In this document: positions 16,968 to 25,983 of the stretch, one piece after another | Layout: every line of letters begins with the position of its first letter | Numbering within the stretch: the stretch's first letter is position 1 | Source of the DNA: Streptomyces flavotricini | Lineage (GTDB): Bacteria; Actinomycetota; Actinomycetes; Streptomycetales; Streptomycetaceae | Assembly: GCF_020639365.1 (NCBI RefSeq) | Contig: NZ_JAINUL010000001.1 | Span: 764,547-828,546, forward strand | Direction: 5' to 3' | Length of the DNA: 64,000 nt | Position numbers and translations under genes: made by a program | The notes under the pieces: model-generated | Told to the model about the DNA's origin: nothing | Seen by the model: the letters and a program-made list of their open reading frames with translations, nothing else | The model's database searches: none

Positions 16968-18728
16968 CTAGGTGGCCGTGATGAGGATGCTGCCCGGCTC
17001 TCCCGCCGCCTCCTCCCGCTCGGCGGCCGTGCGGGAGGGGCCCGGGCCGGTGCCGCCCACGATCAGGGCGAGCAGCACCGCCGCGGCCTCGCTCTGCAGG
17101 ATCCTGGCGGCCTGCACGAGGCGGTGCGGGTCCGGGGCCGGAATGGACAGGGCCAGGCACTCGGCGTTGGGGCCCGAGGTGATCGGGACGGCCGCGCAGA
17201 CCGTGCCCATGGCGTACTCCTGGAGGTCCAGCAACGGGGCGCCGGGGCGGCGGGTGTCGAGCTGGTGGAAGAGCTCGTCCTGACGGGTGATGGTATGGGC
17301 CGTGAACCGCGCCGCCCGGTGCCGGGACAGGTGGTCCTTGCGGCCGTCGCAACCGAGCTGCGCCAGCAGGGCCTTGCCGACCGCCGAGGCGTGGGCGGCG
17401 GCCCGGAAGTCCACCCACTCGTCCACGAGCGGGGTCGCCGGACCGTCGGCGTACTGGGTGATGCACACCTCGCCGTCGGTGTAGCGGGCCACGTAGACGG
17501 CGGCGCCGACCGCGTCACGGACCCAGGCGAGGGTCTCCTGCACATGTCCGTGCCCGTCGCCGGACGCCGCCTCGGTCAGTAAGAGCGCCCGGCCCGCGAT
17601 GTACGCGCCGGGGGCGGCCGGTGCCGCCAGGTTCGCCCGTACGAGCTGCTCCATGACCCGGGCCAGCACCAGCTGCGGCAACCGGGTCTCGCGGGCGATC
17701 TGGGCGAGGCTCACCCCGCCGGAGTACCGGTTGACGATCTCCAGGACGCGCAGCGCCCGGTGGACGGCCTCCATCGCGACCGGAGCCGGCCGCCCCTCGG
17801 AGGCCCCGCGCCCGGCGTGTTCCGGCTGCGGCTGGCGGAGCGCCTGGAGCGCCCAGGCGTTCGCCTCGTCCGGCAGGTGCAGGAGGTTCAGCCGCGCGTG
17901 CTGGGCGACGGCCACCGCCACGTGCGGGCCGAGGAGGAACACCTCCCCCTGGTCCTGGTCGACGTTCCGGCTCAGGGCCGTCACGGCCCTGCGCAGCCGG
18001 GCGGGCAGCCGGTACGGGGGCCGCCCGCCGTGCCCTCTCACCGCCGTGAGGGCGGTCAGGTCCTGGGTGCTGATCGGCGGCGAGGTCCAGATGACCGAGG
18101 CGCCGAGGGCCTCCTCCAGGTTCTCCGGGACCTCCGGCAGGTGCGGCAGTCCCTCGTCCGGGGGCAGCGCCTCGGCCAGTGCCCTCCAGTGCCGGGCGGT
18201 GTCCACCTCGGCGCGTGCGAGGTGGTGGAGGTGCAGGAGGCGCGCGGCGGTCCGCGATCCGGCTCCGGCCGCGTACTGGAACCAGAACTGCGCGCCCTCC
18301 ATCCGGTCGGCCAGATGCAGGAGAGCGCCGAACAGCAGGGCCGGTTCCGATCCGTGCGGCCAGGTCCCCGCGGCCAGGGCCAGCTCGGCGAAGGGCCGGC
18401 TCTCGGCCAGCGACCAGGCCAGGTCGTCCAGCGCCCGCGCGGCCCGTACGTGGCAGGCGGCGTCGAGTACGAGGTCGTCCGCCGGGGTGGGCGCGAGCGC
18501 GGGCATCGGCCTGCGGCCGGTGAGGGAGGCGGGGCCCGGGAAGCCGCCGCTGCCGGTGGCGCCGGTCGCCGAGCGGGCCCGGTCCGCCGCGATGCGGCGG
18601 GCGATGCGCCGCCGGGCGGCGTCCTCGTCGTAGCCGGCGTACTCCTCCACCAGCACCTCGGCGTCCTCCAGCGCCGCCGCCAGCTTCTGCCCCGGCACGG
18701 CGTCGTGGTCGGCCGTCATGTCACTCAC
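16968..18728 (-). CDS. IclR-type regulator with large N-terminal extension; contains a TTA codon
   Basis: About 586 residues. The C-terminal half is an IclR protein: an HTH at roughly 320-380 (VLEIVNRYSGGVSLAQIARE) and an effector-binding domain to about 560, including SAVGKALLAQL, the conserved 'a.GKa.la' element. The first ~310 residues are a helical region I do not recognise. GTG at 18728 overlaps the upstream sigma-gene TGA (GTGA) with a GGAGAAGG site at proper spacing; ATG 18719 is an alternative. A leucine TTA codon at 17580-17582 (about residue 383) is in frame, so translation may depend on the bldA leucyl-tRNA. It is probably co-expressed with the ECF sigma factor. Confidence 0.85.
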   Translation of the reverse strand: MSDMTADHDAVPGQKLAAALEDAEVLVEEYAGYDEDAARRRIARRIAADRARSATGATGSGGFPGPASLTGRRPMPALAPTPADDLVLDAACHVRAARALDDLAWSLAESRPFAELALAAGTWPHGSEPALLFGALLHLADRMEGAQFWFQYAAGAGSRTAARLLHLHHLARAEVDTARHWRALAEALPPDEGLPHLPEVPENLEEALGASVIWTSPPISTQDLTALTAVRGHGGRPPYRLPARLRRAVTALSRNVDQDQGEVFLLGPHVAVAVAQHARLNLLHLPDEANAWALQALRQPQPEHAGRGASEGRPAPVAMEAVHRALRVLEIVNRYSGGVSLAQIARETRLPQLVLARVMEQLVRANLAAPAAPGAYIAGRALLLTEAASGDGHGHVQETLAWVRDAVGAAVYVARYTDGEVCITQYADGPATPLVDEWVDFRAAAHASAVGKALLAQLGCDGRKDHLSRHRAARFTAHTITRQDELFHQLDTRRPGAPLLDLQEYAMGTVCAAVPITSGPNAECLALSIPAPDPHRLVQAARILQSEAAAVLLALIVGGTGPGPSRTAAEREEAAGEPGSILITAT

Positions 18729-19303
18729 TGGCCCTTCTCCTCTCCAGGCACCCGGTCCGCCCCGAGTTTCTGGGACAGGATTCGGCTCGCGCCTCGAATG
18801 TGCGAACGGACCGCCGCGGGGGAGATCCCCATCATCCGGCCGACGGTGCCGTTGTCGTACCCCAGCAAGAAGGCCAGCAACACCACGTCGTAGTGGCGTT
18901 CGGGCAGGCACGCGATCGCCGCGTACAGGCCCAGCTTGGCCTCCAGCAGTTCCATCCGGTGCCGGGACGCACGGCGCAGCGCGGCGAACCAGGCCGTCTC
19001 GACCATGGCGGCCGGACGGCCGAGGAGCGCCAGCCTGCGTGCGACGTGTTCGCGCAGCACCGCCCAGGCGAAGCCGTGCAGGCTCGCCTCCTTCAGTGCC
19101 TGGCGCCACACCTTCAGCAGGAAGGTGAACACGTCGTCGACGACGTCCTCGGCGTCCTGGCGGGAGCCCAGCTGCAGGTGGGCGTAGCGCAGGTAGGCGC
19201 GGTGGTGCTGGGAGTGGAACGCGCTGAACTCCACCGGCAGGACGCCGGCCAGCTCACTGGAGACCGCCCGGTCCCCGGACGGGTCGAACTCGCCCTCACT
19301 CAT
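18725..19303 (-). CDS. ECF-type RNA polymerase sigma factor
   Basis: A 192-residue sigma-70-family protein. Region 2 includes AYLRYAHLQLGSRQDAEDVVDDVFTF near residues 36-60, and region 4 includes LPERHYDVVLLAFLLGYDNGTVGRMMGISPAAVRSHI near 134-170. There is no N-terminal region 1.1 or region 3, as in ECF factors. ATG 19303 follows a GGAGGAG ribosome site. No anti-sigma factor is adjacent; instead the gene overlaps an IclR-like regulator, an unusual partner. Confidence 0.9.
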   Translation of the reverse strand: MSEGEFDPSGDRAVSSELAGVLPVEFSAFHSQHHRAYLRYAHLQLGSRQDAEDVVDDVFTFLLKVWRQALKEASLHGFAWAVLREHVARRLALLGRPAAMVETAWFAALRRASRHRMELLEAKLGLYAAIACLPERHYDVVLLAFLLGYDNGTVGRMMGISPAAVRSHIRGASRILSQKLGADRVPGEEKGQ

Positions 19304-19703
19304 GCGCTCCTCCAGGGATGCCGGTCGTCGCCGGCACGAGCGGTCGCCTTCCGGGTCCTCGCACCCGGCAGGCGGGGGTGTCTCCTGACGGCTTCGAAAG
19401 CGCCGAAGGCGACGAGTATCGGAACGGGAGTGAAGGTCTGGACACGATTCACGTCGGCGGGAAGCCTTCCGGTGAAGAGAACGGAACGGACATGCCTGTC
19501 CCCCACATCCAGCGGCCGGTCGGACCGGCCGCTCCCCCAACACCACCCCATCGGAAAAGACGCCCGAATGTGCACGGCTGTCGATGGAAATCTTTCGGGA
19601 AATGGCGCATCTGCTCCGCTGCGCGCCCCCTTGGCCGCCGCGTACGCCCCTGGGAGACTCCCGGGGTTCGGGGGCCCGGCCCGGCCCCGAAACCCCGGAT
19701 CCC
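19304..19703. other. 400-bp intergenic region, no gene seen
   Basis: Between the P-loop kinase gene and the sigma gene. Frames here lack coding bias. The 19500-19600 part is less GC-rich and may hold the sigma-gene promoter, but I see no convincing -35/-10 pair. Confidence 0.5.
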
Positions 19704-20315
19704 CTACTCCACCACCAGGTCGGCCCGGGTCCGGCCGGGCGCGATCAGGCGGGCGTTCGCCTCGTCCGAGCGCGCCACCCACTCCTCGGCGTGGGCCGGC
19801 GCCTTGCCGTGGCGTACGTGCCGGTCGACCAGCCGCCTGACCCGCAGGGCGTCGTCGGGCGCGAGGTACCAGACCTCGTCGAGGAACGCCCGTACCTCCG
19901 CCCACTCCCCCGCCCCGTACAACAGGTAGTTGCCCTCGGTGATCACCAGGCGTACGGACGGGGCGACGGGGATGCTCCCGGCGACGGGCTCCTCCAACGA
20001 CCGGTCGAAGGCAGGGGCGTAGACCGCGGCGGCCGCGGGCGTGCGCAGGCGCGCCAGCAGCGCCGCGTACCCGGCGGCGTCGAAGGTGTCCGGGGCGCCC
20101 TTGCGGTCCGCCCGTCCCAGCCGCTCCAGTTCGGCCTGGGCGAGGTGGAACCCGTCCATCGGTACGACGACGGCCCGTTCGGGCCCGAGCGCCTGCGCGA
20201 GGCGGGCGGCGAGCGTGGACTTGCCGGCTCCGGGCGGCCCGGTGATGCCGAGGATCCGGCGCGCGCCCGAGGCCGCGAGCGCGCGGGCCCGCTCCTCCAG
20301 TTCCGTGAACTCCAT
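19704..20315 (-). CDS. P-loop nucleoside/phosphoribulokinase-family kinase
   Basis: A 203-residue kinase of the uridine kinase/phosphoribulokinase superfamily. Walker A is GITGPPGAGKST near residue 24, followed by MDGFHLAQAEL near 54 and LVITEGNYLLY near 122, the family's substrate and Mg-binding elements. RHVRHGK supplies a lid arginine and lysine. The substrate may be a nucleoside, sugar or pantothenate-like compound and cannot be decided. It lies 50 bp downstream of the PP2C phosphatase gene on the same strand. Confidence 0.85.
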   Translation of the reverse strand: MEFTELEERARALAASGARRILGITGPPGAGKSTLAARLAQALGPERAVVVPMDGFHLAQAELERLGRADRKGAPDTFDAAGYAALLARLRTPAAAAVYAPAFDRSLEEPVAGSIPVAPSVRLVITEGNYLLYGAGEWAEVRAFLDEVWYLAPDDALRVRRLVDRHVRHGKAPAHAEEWVARSDEANARLIAPGRTRADLVVE

Positions 20316-20365
20316 CCCGCCATCCTGCACGAGGGGGTGTCCGGCGGACCGGGCCCGACGCCGAC

Positions 20366-22456
20366 TCAGGGGGGTGGCGGCGTGTGGGGGTCGGTGCCCA
20401 CGCGGGCGACGAGCAGGGCGATGTCGTCGTCCGCGGACGCCGGGACCAGTTGCGTGATCAGCGAGTCGCACAAGTGGTCCAGCGAGCGCGGGGGGTCGAC
20501 GAGCAGACGGGTCAGTTCCGCCAGGCGCTCGTCGATGTCGCTGCCGCGGGCCTCGACGAGGCCGTCGGTGTACAGGACGAGGAGACTGCCCGGGGGCAGG
20601 GTCAGCTCGGTGGAGGAGTACGCGGTCCCGCCGACGCCCAGCGGGGTGCCGGGCGGCAGGTCGAGGAGGCGGACCGTGCCGTCGGGGGTGACGGTCGCGG
20701 GCGGCGGGTGCCCGGCGCGGGTGATGCGGCAGCGGCCCGTCTGCGGGTCGACGACGGCGTACAGGAAGGTGGCGAGCATCGGCTCGGCGAGGTCGTCGAG
20801 CGTCGCTTCCAGTTGGTGCATCAGGGCCTCGGGGGCGAGGTCGAGCCGGGCGAGGGCGCGCACGCTGGCGGAGAGGCGTCCCATGACCGCCGCGGCCGCG
20901 ATGCCGTGGCCCATGACGTCGCCGATGAGCAGGGCGGCCTTGCCGCCGGGGAGGTGCAGGACGTCGTACCAGTCGCCGCCGATCTCGTTGACGTCGCTGG
21001 CGGGCAGGTAGCGGTGGGCGACCTCGATGCCGGGCGGCGGGGTGATGTGCTGGGGCAGCATGCTGCGCTGGAGGATGACGGCGGTCTCGTGCTCGCGGTG
21101 GTAGAGACGCGCGTTGTCGATGCTGATGGCGGCGCGGGCGGCGAGCTCGCCGGCGAGGGTGACGTCGTCGGGTCCGAACGGGCCGACGGGGCGGGTGCGG
21201 TAGAAGGTGGCGACGCCCAGTACGAGGTCCCGCGCGATCAGCGGCGTCATCATGAACGAGTGCACGCCGACGGGCAGGAGCTGGGCGGGCTTGCTCGTGT
21301 GGCGGGCGGCGGAGGCGACGGCCTGCTCGTCCACGTGCGCGATGACGAAGGGTCTGCGGGCGGCCAGGGCCTGGGTGTAGGGGGCGGCCGACGGGAAGAC
21401 GAGGGTCCTGCCCAGCGGGGCGAGGATGCCGATCACCGCGGAGCCGGTCAGCGGTGCCTTGCCGAGGCGCCGCAGGCCCACGCCCCCGGCGAGCCCCGGG
21501 CCGGGCTCGTCACCGCGCGCGAGGGTGTCGAGTACGTCCACGGTGGCGGCGTCGGCGAGCTGCGGTACGGCGAGGTCCGCCAGCTCCTGCGCGGTGCGCT
21601 CCAGCTCCAGGCTCGCGCCGATGCGGACGCTGGCCTCGCTGAGCAGCGCCAGCCTGCGGCGGCCGGCCTCGGCCTCGATGTGGTCGCGCTGCTGCTCGGT
21701 GATGTCGAGCAGGGAGGCGATCACACCGATCGGCCGGCCGCCCGGGTCCTCGACGCGGACGTACGAGCACGCCCAGACCCGGTCGCGGGTGGGTTCGGCA
21801 GGGGTGCGGCCCGAGCGCCGGCGGTCCAGCACCGGCTCCCCGGTGGCCAGGACCTGCCGCATCGCGTCCTCCATGTCCTCCGCGTTCACGTCGGGCAGGA
21901 CCTGGACGAGGCGCCGTCCGATGTGGGCGGACTCGGGGAGGCCGTTCATGGCCTCCAGGGCCGGGTTGACCTGGAGGAACCGCAGCTGCGTGTCGAGGAT
22001 GGCGATGCCGACGGGCGAGCGGGCGAAGAGTCCGTCCCAGACCGCCGACGATCCCCGGATCCGGCGGGCCGCGTGGGCGTCGGCGGCGAAGACCAGCACC
22101 GCGGAGGTGCCGTGCCGCCGGCTGGGCACCGGGCAGGCCCAGATCTCCAGCTCCAGCGGGTGCCCGTCCTGGTGCCAGGCGGTCACGGTGCCCATCACCC
22201 CGCGCCCGGTCACGGCGGTCTCCCACAGGGCGCGGCCGAGGCTGCGGTCGGCTCCGGGGTGCAGGAGGTCGGCGATGTGGTGGCCGACGATCTGCGGCGG
22301 GGCGTAACCGAGCAGCTCCTGGGCCGCGCGGTTCCAGCGGACGATCGTCCCGTCGGCGCCGGTGGCCAGCTGCGCCACGGGCAGGGAGCCGAGCCAGCCT
22401 CCGGCGTCCTGTGCGGCGCCGCTGATCAGATCCTCGATGGGCATCTGCTCGGTCAT
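20366..22456 (-). CDS. PAS-PAS-GAF-PP2C (SpoIIE-type) sensor phosphatase
   Basis: A 696-residue cytosolic protein: PAS 1 at ~20-130 (ADGTIVRWNRAAQELLGY), PAS 2 at ~140-260 (LFARSPVGIAILDTQLRF), GAF at ~275-445, and a PP2C/SpoIIE domain at ~465-690 with metal-binding GGDWYD, GDVMGHG and DDIALLVAR. Such proteins dephosphorylate anti-sigma-factor antagonists in response to signals. No antagonist or anti-sigma gene is adjacent. ATG 22456 follows an AAGGTG site. It is 59 bp downstream of the KS gene, so it may be read with the acyl-chain genes. Confidence 0.93.
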   Translation of the reverse strand: MTEQMPIEDLISGAAQDAGGWLGSLPVAQLATGADGTIVRWNRAAQELLGYAPPQIVGHHIADLLHPGADRSLGRALWETAVTGRGVMGTVTAWHQDGHPLELEIWACPVPSRRHGTSAVLVFAADAHAARRIRGSSAVWDGLFARSPVGIAILDTQLRFLQVNPALEAMNGLPESAHIGRRLVQVLPDVNAEDMEDAMRQVLATGEPVLDRRRSGRTPAEPTRDRVWACSYVRVEDPGGRPIGVIASLLDITEQQRDHIEAEAGRRRLALLSEASVRIGASLELERTAQELADLAVPQLADAATVDVLDTLARGDEPGPGLAGGVGLRRLGKAPLTGSAVIGILAPLGRTLVFPSAAPYTQALAARRPFVIAHVDEQAVASAARHTSKPAQLLPVGVHSFMMTPLIARDLVLGVATFYRTRPVGPFGPDDVTLAGELAARAAISIDNARLYHREHETAVILQRSMLPQHITPPPGIEVAHRYLPASDVNEIGGDWYDVLHLPGGKAALLIGDVMGHGIAAAAVMGRLSASVRALARLDLAPEALMHQLEATLDDLAEPMLATFLYAVVDPQTGRCRITRAGHPPPATVTPDGTVRLLDLPPGTPLGVGGTAYSSTELTLPPGSLLVLYTDGLVEARGSDIDERLAELTRLLVDPPRSLDHLCDSLITQLVPASADDDIALLVARVGTDPHTPPPP

Positions 22457-22515
22457 GGCGCACCTTCCACATCCCCATGGTCGCCCGGCGGGCCCGGGGC
22501 CGCCCCCCGGCGCCG

Positions 22516-23721
22516 TCAGGGGCGGGCGAGCACCGCCACGGCGTTGTGGCCGCCGAACCCGAAGGAATTGCTGACGGCGACCTGCGCGGCGTGCTCCCTG
22601 GCCGTTCCGGCGACGACGTCGATGTCCGTCCCGGGGGCGGTCGCGGCCAGCCCCGCCGTGGGAGGAACGACTCCCTCGGCCAGCGCCAGGACGGTCAGGG
22701 CCGCCTCGATGGCCCCCGAGGCCCCGAGCGTGTGCCCCAGGGCGCCCTTGGCCGAGGTGACGGGCGGCCGGTCGGGGAAGACGCGGCGCAGGACGGCGGC
22801 CTCGATGGCGTCGTTCTGCCGGGTCGAGGTGCCGTGCGCGTTGACGTGGCCGACGTCCTCGGGGCCGACCCCCGCGTCCGCGAGGGCGGCGCGGACGGCC
22901 TGCTCTGCGCCGCGCCCTTCGGGATGCGGCGCCACGAGGTGGTGCGCGTCCGTCGAGGCGGCGTGGCCGATCAGGCGGGCGAGGGGCCGGGCCGCCCGGG
23001 CGGCGGCGTGCCCGGGGCGCTCCAGGACCAGCGCTCCCGCCCCCTCCGCGATGACGAACCCGTCGCGGGTGGCGTCGAAGGGGCGCGATCCCGTGTCCGA
23101 CAGGGCACCCAGCTGGGAGAACCCCGTCACCATCAGCCGGGTGACGGCCGCCTCGGCGCCGCAGACGAGGGCGATGTCGCACTGGCCGGTCGCCAGCAGG
23201 TCCCGGGCGAGGCCGAGGGCGGTGGTGCCCGAGGCGCAGGCCGTGGAGGTGGCGAGGGCGGGCCCGGTCACCCCGAAGCGCAGGGCGATGTTGGCACACG
23301 TCATGTTGATCAGATAGCCGGGGAGGAAGTACGGGGAGACGAACTCCGGTCCCTGTTCGCCGAGTCGGGCGAGCGCCTCGTCCTGGGTCCGCACACCGCC
23401 GACGCCGCCGCCGGTGACGACGGCGACCCTGCTGCCGTCCCACTCCCGAGGATCGAGCGCGGCCTGCTCGAGCGCCTGCGCCGCGGCCACCAGGCCGAAC
23501 CGGTCGACCGGGTCCAGCCGGGCCGCCCCGCGCCGGCGCAGGACCGGGTGGTCCGGCTCGGGCACGCGGCAGCTGAGGGTGACGGGCAGGCCGTGCAACA
23601 GGGGGTCGGGGGCTGCCGTGGAGCGGCCGGCGCGGACCGCCGACCACGTGGAGTCCCGGTCGCATCCGGCCGCCGTGACCAGGCCGAGCCCGGTCACGAC
23701 GGCTTCGGGGCGCCTGATCAA
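22516..23721 (-). CDS. Beta-ketoacyl-ACP synthase, FabF/KAS II-like
   Basis: A 401-residue condensing enzyme with the complete Cys-His-His triad: TACASG (Cys near 163), NAHGTST (His near 294) and KGALGHTLGA (His near 333), and the family end NSFGFGGHN. It would elongate an acyl chain held on ACP by decarboxylative Claisen condensation with malonyl-ACP. Its start overlaps the ACP stop by 4 nt (ATGA). Being outside a full fab operon and next to FabH-like, acyltransferase and P450-like genes, it probably serves a specialised acyl product. Confidence 0.93.
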   Translation of the reverse strand: MIRRPEAVVTGLGLVTAAGCDRDSTWSAVRAGRSTAAPDPLLHGLPVTLSCRVPEPDHPVLRRRGAARLDPVDRFGLVAAAQALEQAALDPREWDGSRVAVVTGGGVGGVRTQDEALARLGEQGPEFVSPYFLPGYLINMTCANIALRFGVTGPALATSTACASGTTALGLARDLLATGQCDIALVCGAEAAVTRLMVTGFSQLGALSDTGSRPFDATRDGFVIAEGAGALVLERPGHAAARAARPLARLIGHAASTDAHHLVAPHPEGRGAEQAVRAALADAGVGPEDVGHVNAHGTSTRQNDAIEAAVLRRVFPDRPPVTSAKGALGHTLGASGAIEAALTVLALAEGVVPPTAGLAATAPGTDIDVVAGTAREHAAQVAVSNSFGFGGHNAVAVLARP

Positions 23722-23981
23722 CGGTCCGTGAGCCGTTCGTCGACGGACGCGGCGAACTGGGCGAGGGTGGCGGCGCGGAGCTCGTCCTCCCCGACCTTGA
23801 CACCGAGCGTCTCGTGAACGGCGATGGCCATCTCGACGATCATGAGGGAATCGATCAGCAGGTCGCTCATGGGAGCGCTTGCCCGTACCTCTTCGGAGGG
23901 GACTTCGAACTTCTCGACGAGCAGGTCGCTGATCACGTCGAGGACGGATTCCGGCGCGGAAGTGGTCACGGTATCTCTCAT
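23718..23981 (-). CDS. Acyl carrier protein
   Basis: An 87-residue acidic ACP. The 4'-phosphopantetheine site is the serine of LLIDSLMIVEMAI near residue 44 (DSL motif). It carries the growing acyl chain for the translationally coupled KS. First gene of its minus-strand unit, facing the PlsC-like gene across a 129-bp divergent promoter region. Confidence 0.92.
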   Translation of the reverse strand: MRDTVTTSAPESVLDVISDLLVEKFEVPSEEVRASAPMSDLLIDSLMIVEMAIAVHETLGVKVGEDELRAATLAQFAASVDERLTDR

Positions 23982-24110
23982 TTACGGTGGCAGTTGGCGG
24001 CGAGGGCGGAGCCTTCTCGTGCTCAAATAGGTACCACGGCCGGGGATTTACTCAAAACCCGTCCCTGCCGGGCTTGTTGATGATTCGAAATGCGAGAGTG
24101 GGGATCATTC

Positions 24111-24893
24111 GTGTCGGAAAGCATGACCGATGTGATCGAGGTCGCCGGAGCCGAGATCAGGAACGTGCAACGGCTGCTCGGTGACGCCGGCGAGGGTGCC
24201 TGGGACCGCTTACTGGACTGGCTCGTCGACGACTACTTCCGGCTCGAAGTGGCCGGGGTGGAGAACATCCCGGCCGAAGGCCCCGCGGTCGTCGTCGCCA
24301 ACCATTCGGGCGCGTGGGGGCTCGACGGATTCGTTCTCCAGAAGGTGTTCTCGCGCAGCCTGCGGCGACCCCTGCACGTTCCCGCCGCGCCGCTCGTCTT
24401 CCGATTTCCGGTCCTCGGTTCGTATGCCCGGAAGAAGGGCGCCATTCCTCTCGAACCGACCCTGGGAATGGAACACCTGACCGCCGGGGAAATCGTCGGG
24501 GTGTTCCCCGAAGGGCTTTCGGGTCTGGAAAAGCCCTTCCGAAAGCGCTATCAGCTCCGGCCCTTCAGCCACGGATTCGCGGTCACGGCCGTGCGGGCGG
24601 GCGCCCCCGTCGTCCCGGTGTCCGTCATCGGCGCCGAGGAGGCCTGCCCCCGCATCGGCCAGATCCCGGCTCTGGCACGCCTCTTCGGCCTCCCGTACTT
24701 CCCGATCACCACGGTCTTCCCGCTGCCCGCGAAGTGGCTCGTCACCATCGGCGAGCCGATCCCCGCGCCGCCGCGCCCCGAGTCCTACGCCGCCCGCGCG
24801 GCCGCCGCCCGGCTGCTGTGCGCCGAGTCACAGACCGCCGTACAGGCCCTGGTGGACCGGGAGCGGCGCAGGCGCGAGACGCCCTTCTGGTAG
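24111..24893 (+). CDS. PlsC-like 1-acylglycerol-phosphate acyltransferase; contains a TTA codon
   Basis: About 260 residues from GTG 24111, which has GAGAGTGGGG 7 nt upstream; ATG 24090 and ATG 24123 are also in frame. The acyltransferase motif I is VANHSGAWGLD (His...Asp with six residues between, as in the NHSG-type branch), and motif III is VFPEG. It transfers an acyl group to a lysophospholipid or similar alcohol at the membrane. In-frame TTA (24210-24212, codon 34 from this start) implies possible bldA control. It lies alone on the plus strand between the ACP/KS unit and the convergent FabH-like unit, so it likely belongs to the same pathway. Confidence 0.88.
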   Translation: MSESMTDVIEVAGAEIRNVQRLLGDAGEGAWDRLLDWLVDDYFRLEVAGVENIPAEGPAVVVANHSGAWGLDGFVLQKVFSRSLRRPLHVPAAPLVFRFPVLGSYARKKGAIPLEPTLGMEHLTAGEIVGVFPEGLSGLEKPFRKRYQLRPFSHGFAVTAVRAGAPVVPVSVIGAEEACPRIGQIPALARLFGLPYFPITTVFPLPAKWLVTIGEPIPAPPRPESYAARAAAARLLCAESQTAVQALVDRERRRRETPFW

Positions 24894-24923
24894 GCCGCTC
24901 GCGGCGTCCGGGCCGGGGGCGGC

Positions 24924-25970
24924 TCACCCTCCCTCGGCCACCGCCCGTACGTCGGGCCAGACCAGGGTGGTCGATCCCCAGGCCAGCCCCGCGCCGTACG
25001 CGGTGAGCGCCACCCGCAGGCCCGGCCCGAGCGTCCCGGCGGCGGCCGCCTGGGCCAGCAGGACCGGCACCGAGGCCGCCCCGGTGTTCCCGTACGCCTC
25101 GATGTGCGACAGCACCTGCTCGGGCGCCAGGCCCAGTTCGGCGGTGAGCCCGTCCAGGATCCGCTGGTTGGCCTGGTGGGCGACCACCAGGTCGAGGTCG
25201 CCGAGCCGCCAACCGGCCCGTTCCGCCGCCCGCGTCACGGAGTCGCACATCCCGACGACGGCCTGCTTGAGCACGACGGGCCCGTCCATCCGGAAGTACG
25301 GCGAGAACTCCACCTCCGGCTCGGTCAGTTGCCGCTTCCTGGCCCGCGTGCCGCCGCCGGGGACCTCCAGCAGATCCGCCCCCGCGCCATCGCTCCCCAG
25401 GTCGAACGGCCCGAACGCACCGGGGGTGCGCGCCTCGCCCGCGCGCAGCACCACCGCTCCCGCCCCGTCGCCGAAGATGGCCGCCGTCAGCCAGTCCCGC
25501 GGGTCGAGGAACGCGGTGAACACGTCCGAGGCGACCAGCAGCACACGGTCGAAGGACCCGGCCGTGATCATCGAGGAAGCCACGCACAGGCCGTACGGGA
25601 ACCCGCTGCAGCCCGATGCCATGTCGAACGCGGGTACCGTGCCCAGACCCAGCCGTGCCGCCACCTCCGGGGCCCCGGCCGGAACGAGCCGGTCCGGGGA
25701 CGTGGTGACCAGGACGACCGCGTCGACCCGCGACGTCCCGGCCGCCGTCAGCGCGTGCCGGCCCGCTCGCACCGCCAGGTCGACGGTGGCCTCCCCGTCG
25801 GCGATGCGCCGGTTCGCCACACCGATGCGGGCGCGGATCCACTCGTCGCCGACGGGGCGTCCGCCGCACAGCTCGGCGTTGGTGAGGACGCGCGGGGGAA
25901 CGTACGCGCCGAGCCCTGCGAGGACGGCGGCGCGGGCGGGTCCCGGCGGTGGAGGTGCCGAAGTACGCAT
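24924..25970 (-). CDS. Beta-ketoacyl-ACP synthase III (FabH-like)
   Basis: A 348-residue thiolase-fold enzyme with the KAS III triad: Cys in ASGCSGF near 121, His in VAHQANQRI near 264, Asn in EAYGNTGAAS near 294. It would start chain synthesis from an acyl-CoA or transfer an acyl group. Length is slightly above housekeeping FabH (about 330) owing to an insertion near residues 195-215 (GGGTRARKRQ). The gene stops 30 bp from the convergent acyltransferase gene and starts 13 bp after the P450-like gene, indicating an operon. Confidence 0.92.
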   Translation of the reverse strand: MRTSAPPPPGPARAAVLAGLGAYVPPRVLTNAELCGGRPVGDEWIRARIGVANRRIADGEATVDLAVRAGRHALTAAGTSRVDAVVLVTTSPDRLVPAGAPEVAARLGLGTVPAFDMASGCSGFPYGLCVASSMITAGSFDRVLLVASDVFTAFLDPRDWLTAAIFGDGAGAVVLRAGEARTPGAFGPFDLGSDGAGADLLEVPGGGTRARKRQLTEPEVEFSPYFRMDGPVVLKQAVVGMCDSVTRAAERAGWRLGDLDLVVAHQANQRILDGLTAELGLAPEQVLSHIEAYGNTGAASVPVLLAQAAAAGTLGPGLRVALTAYGAGLAWGSTTLVWPDVRAVAEGG

Positions 25971-25983
25971 GGATCCGTCCGCC

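Noticed and set aside
24894..24923. Terminator between the convergent acyltransferase and FabH-like genes
   Set aside because: Only an imperfect GCCGC/GGCGGC pairing is seen in 30 bp; too weak to annotate.
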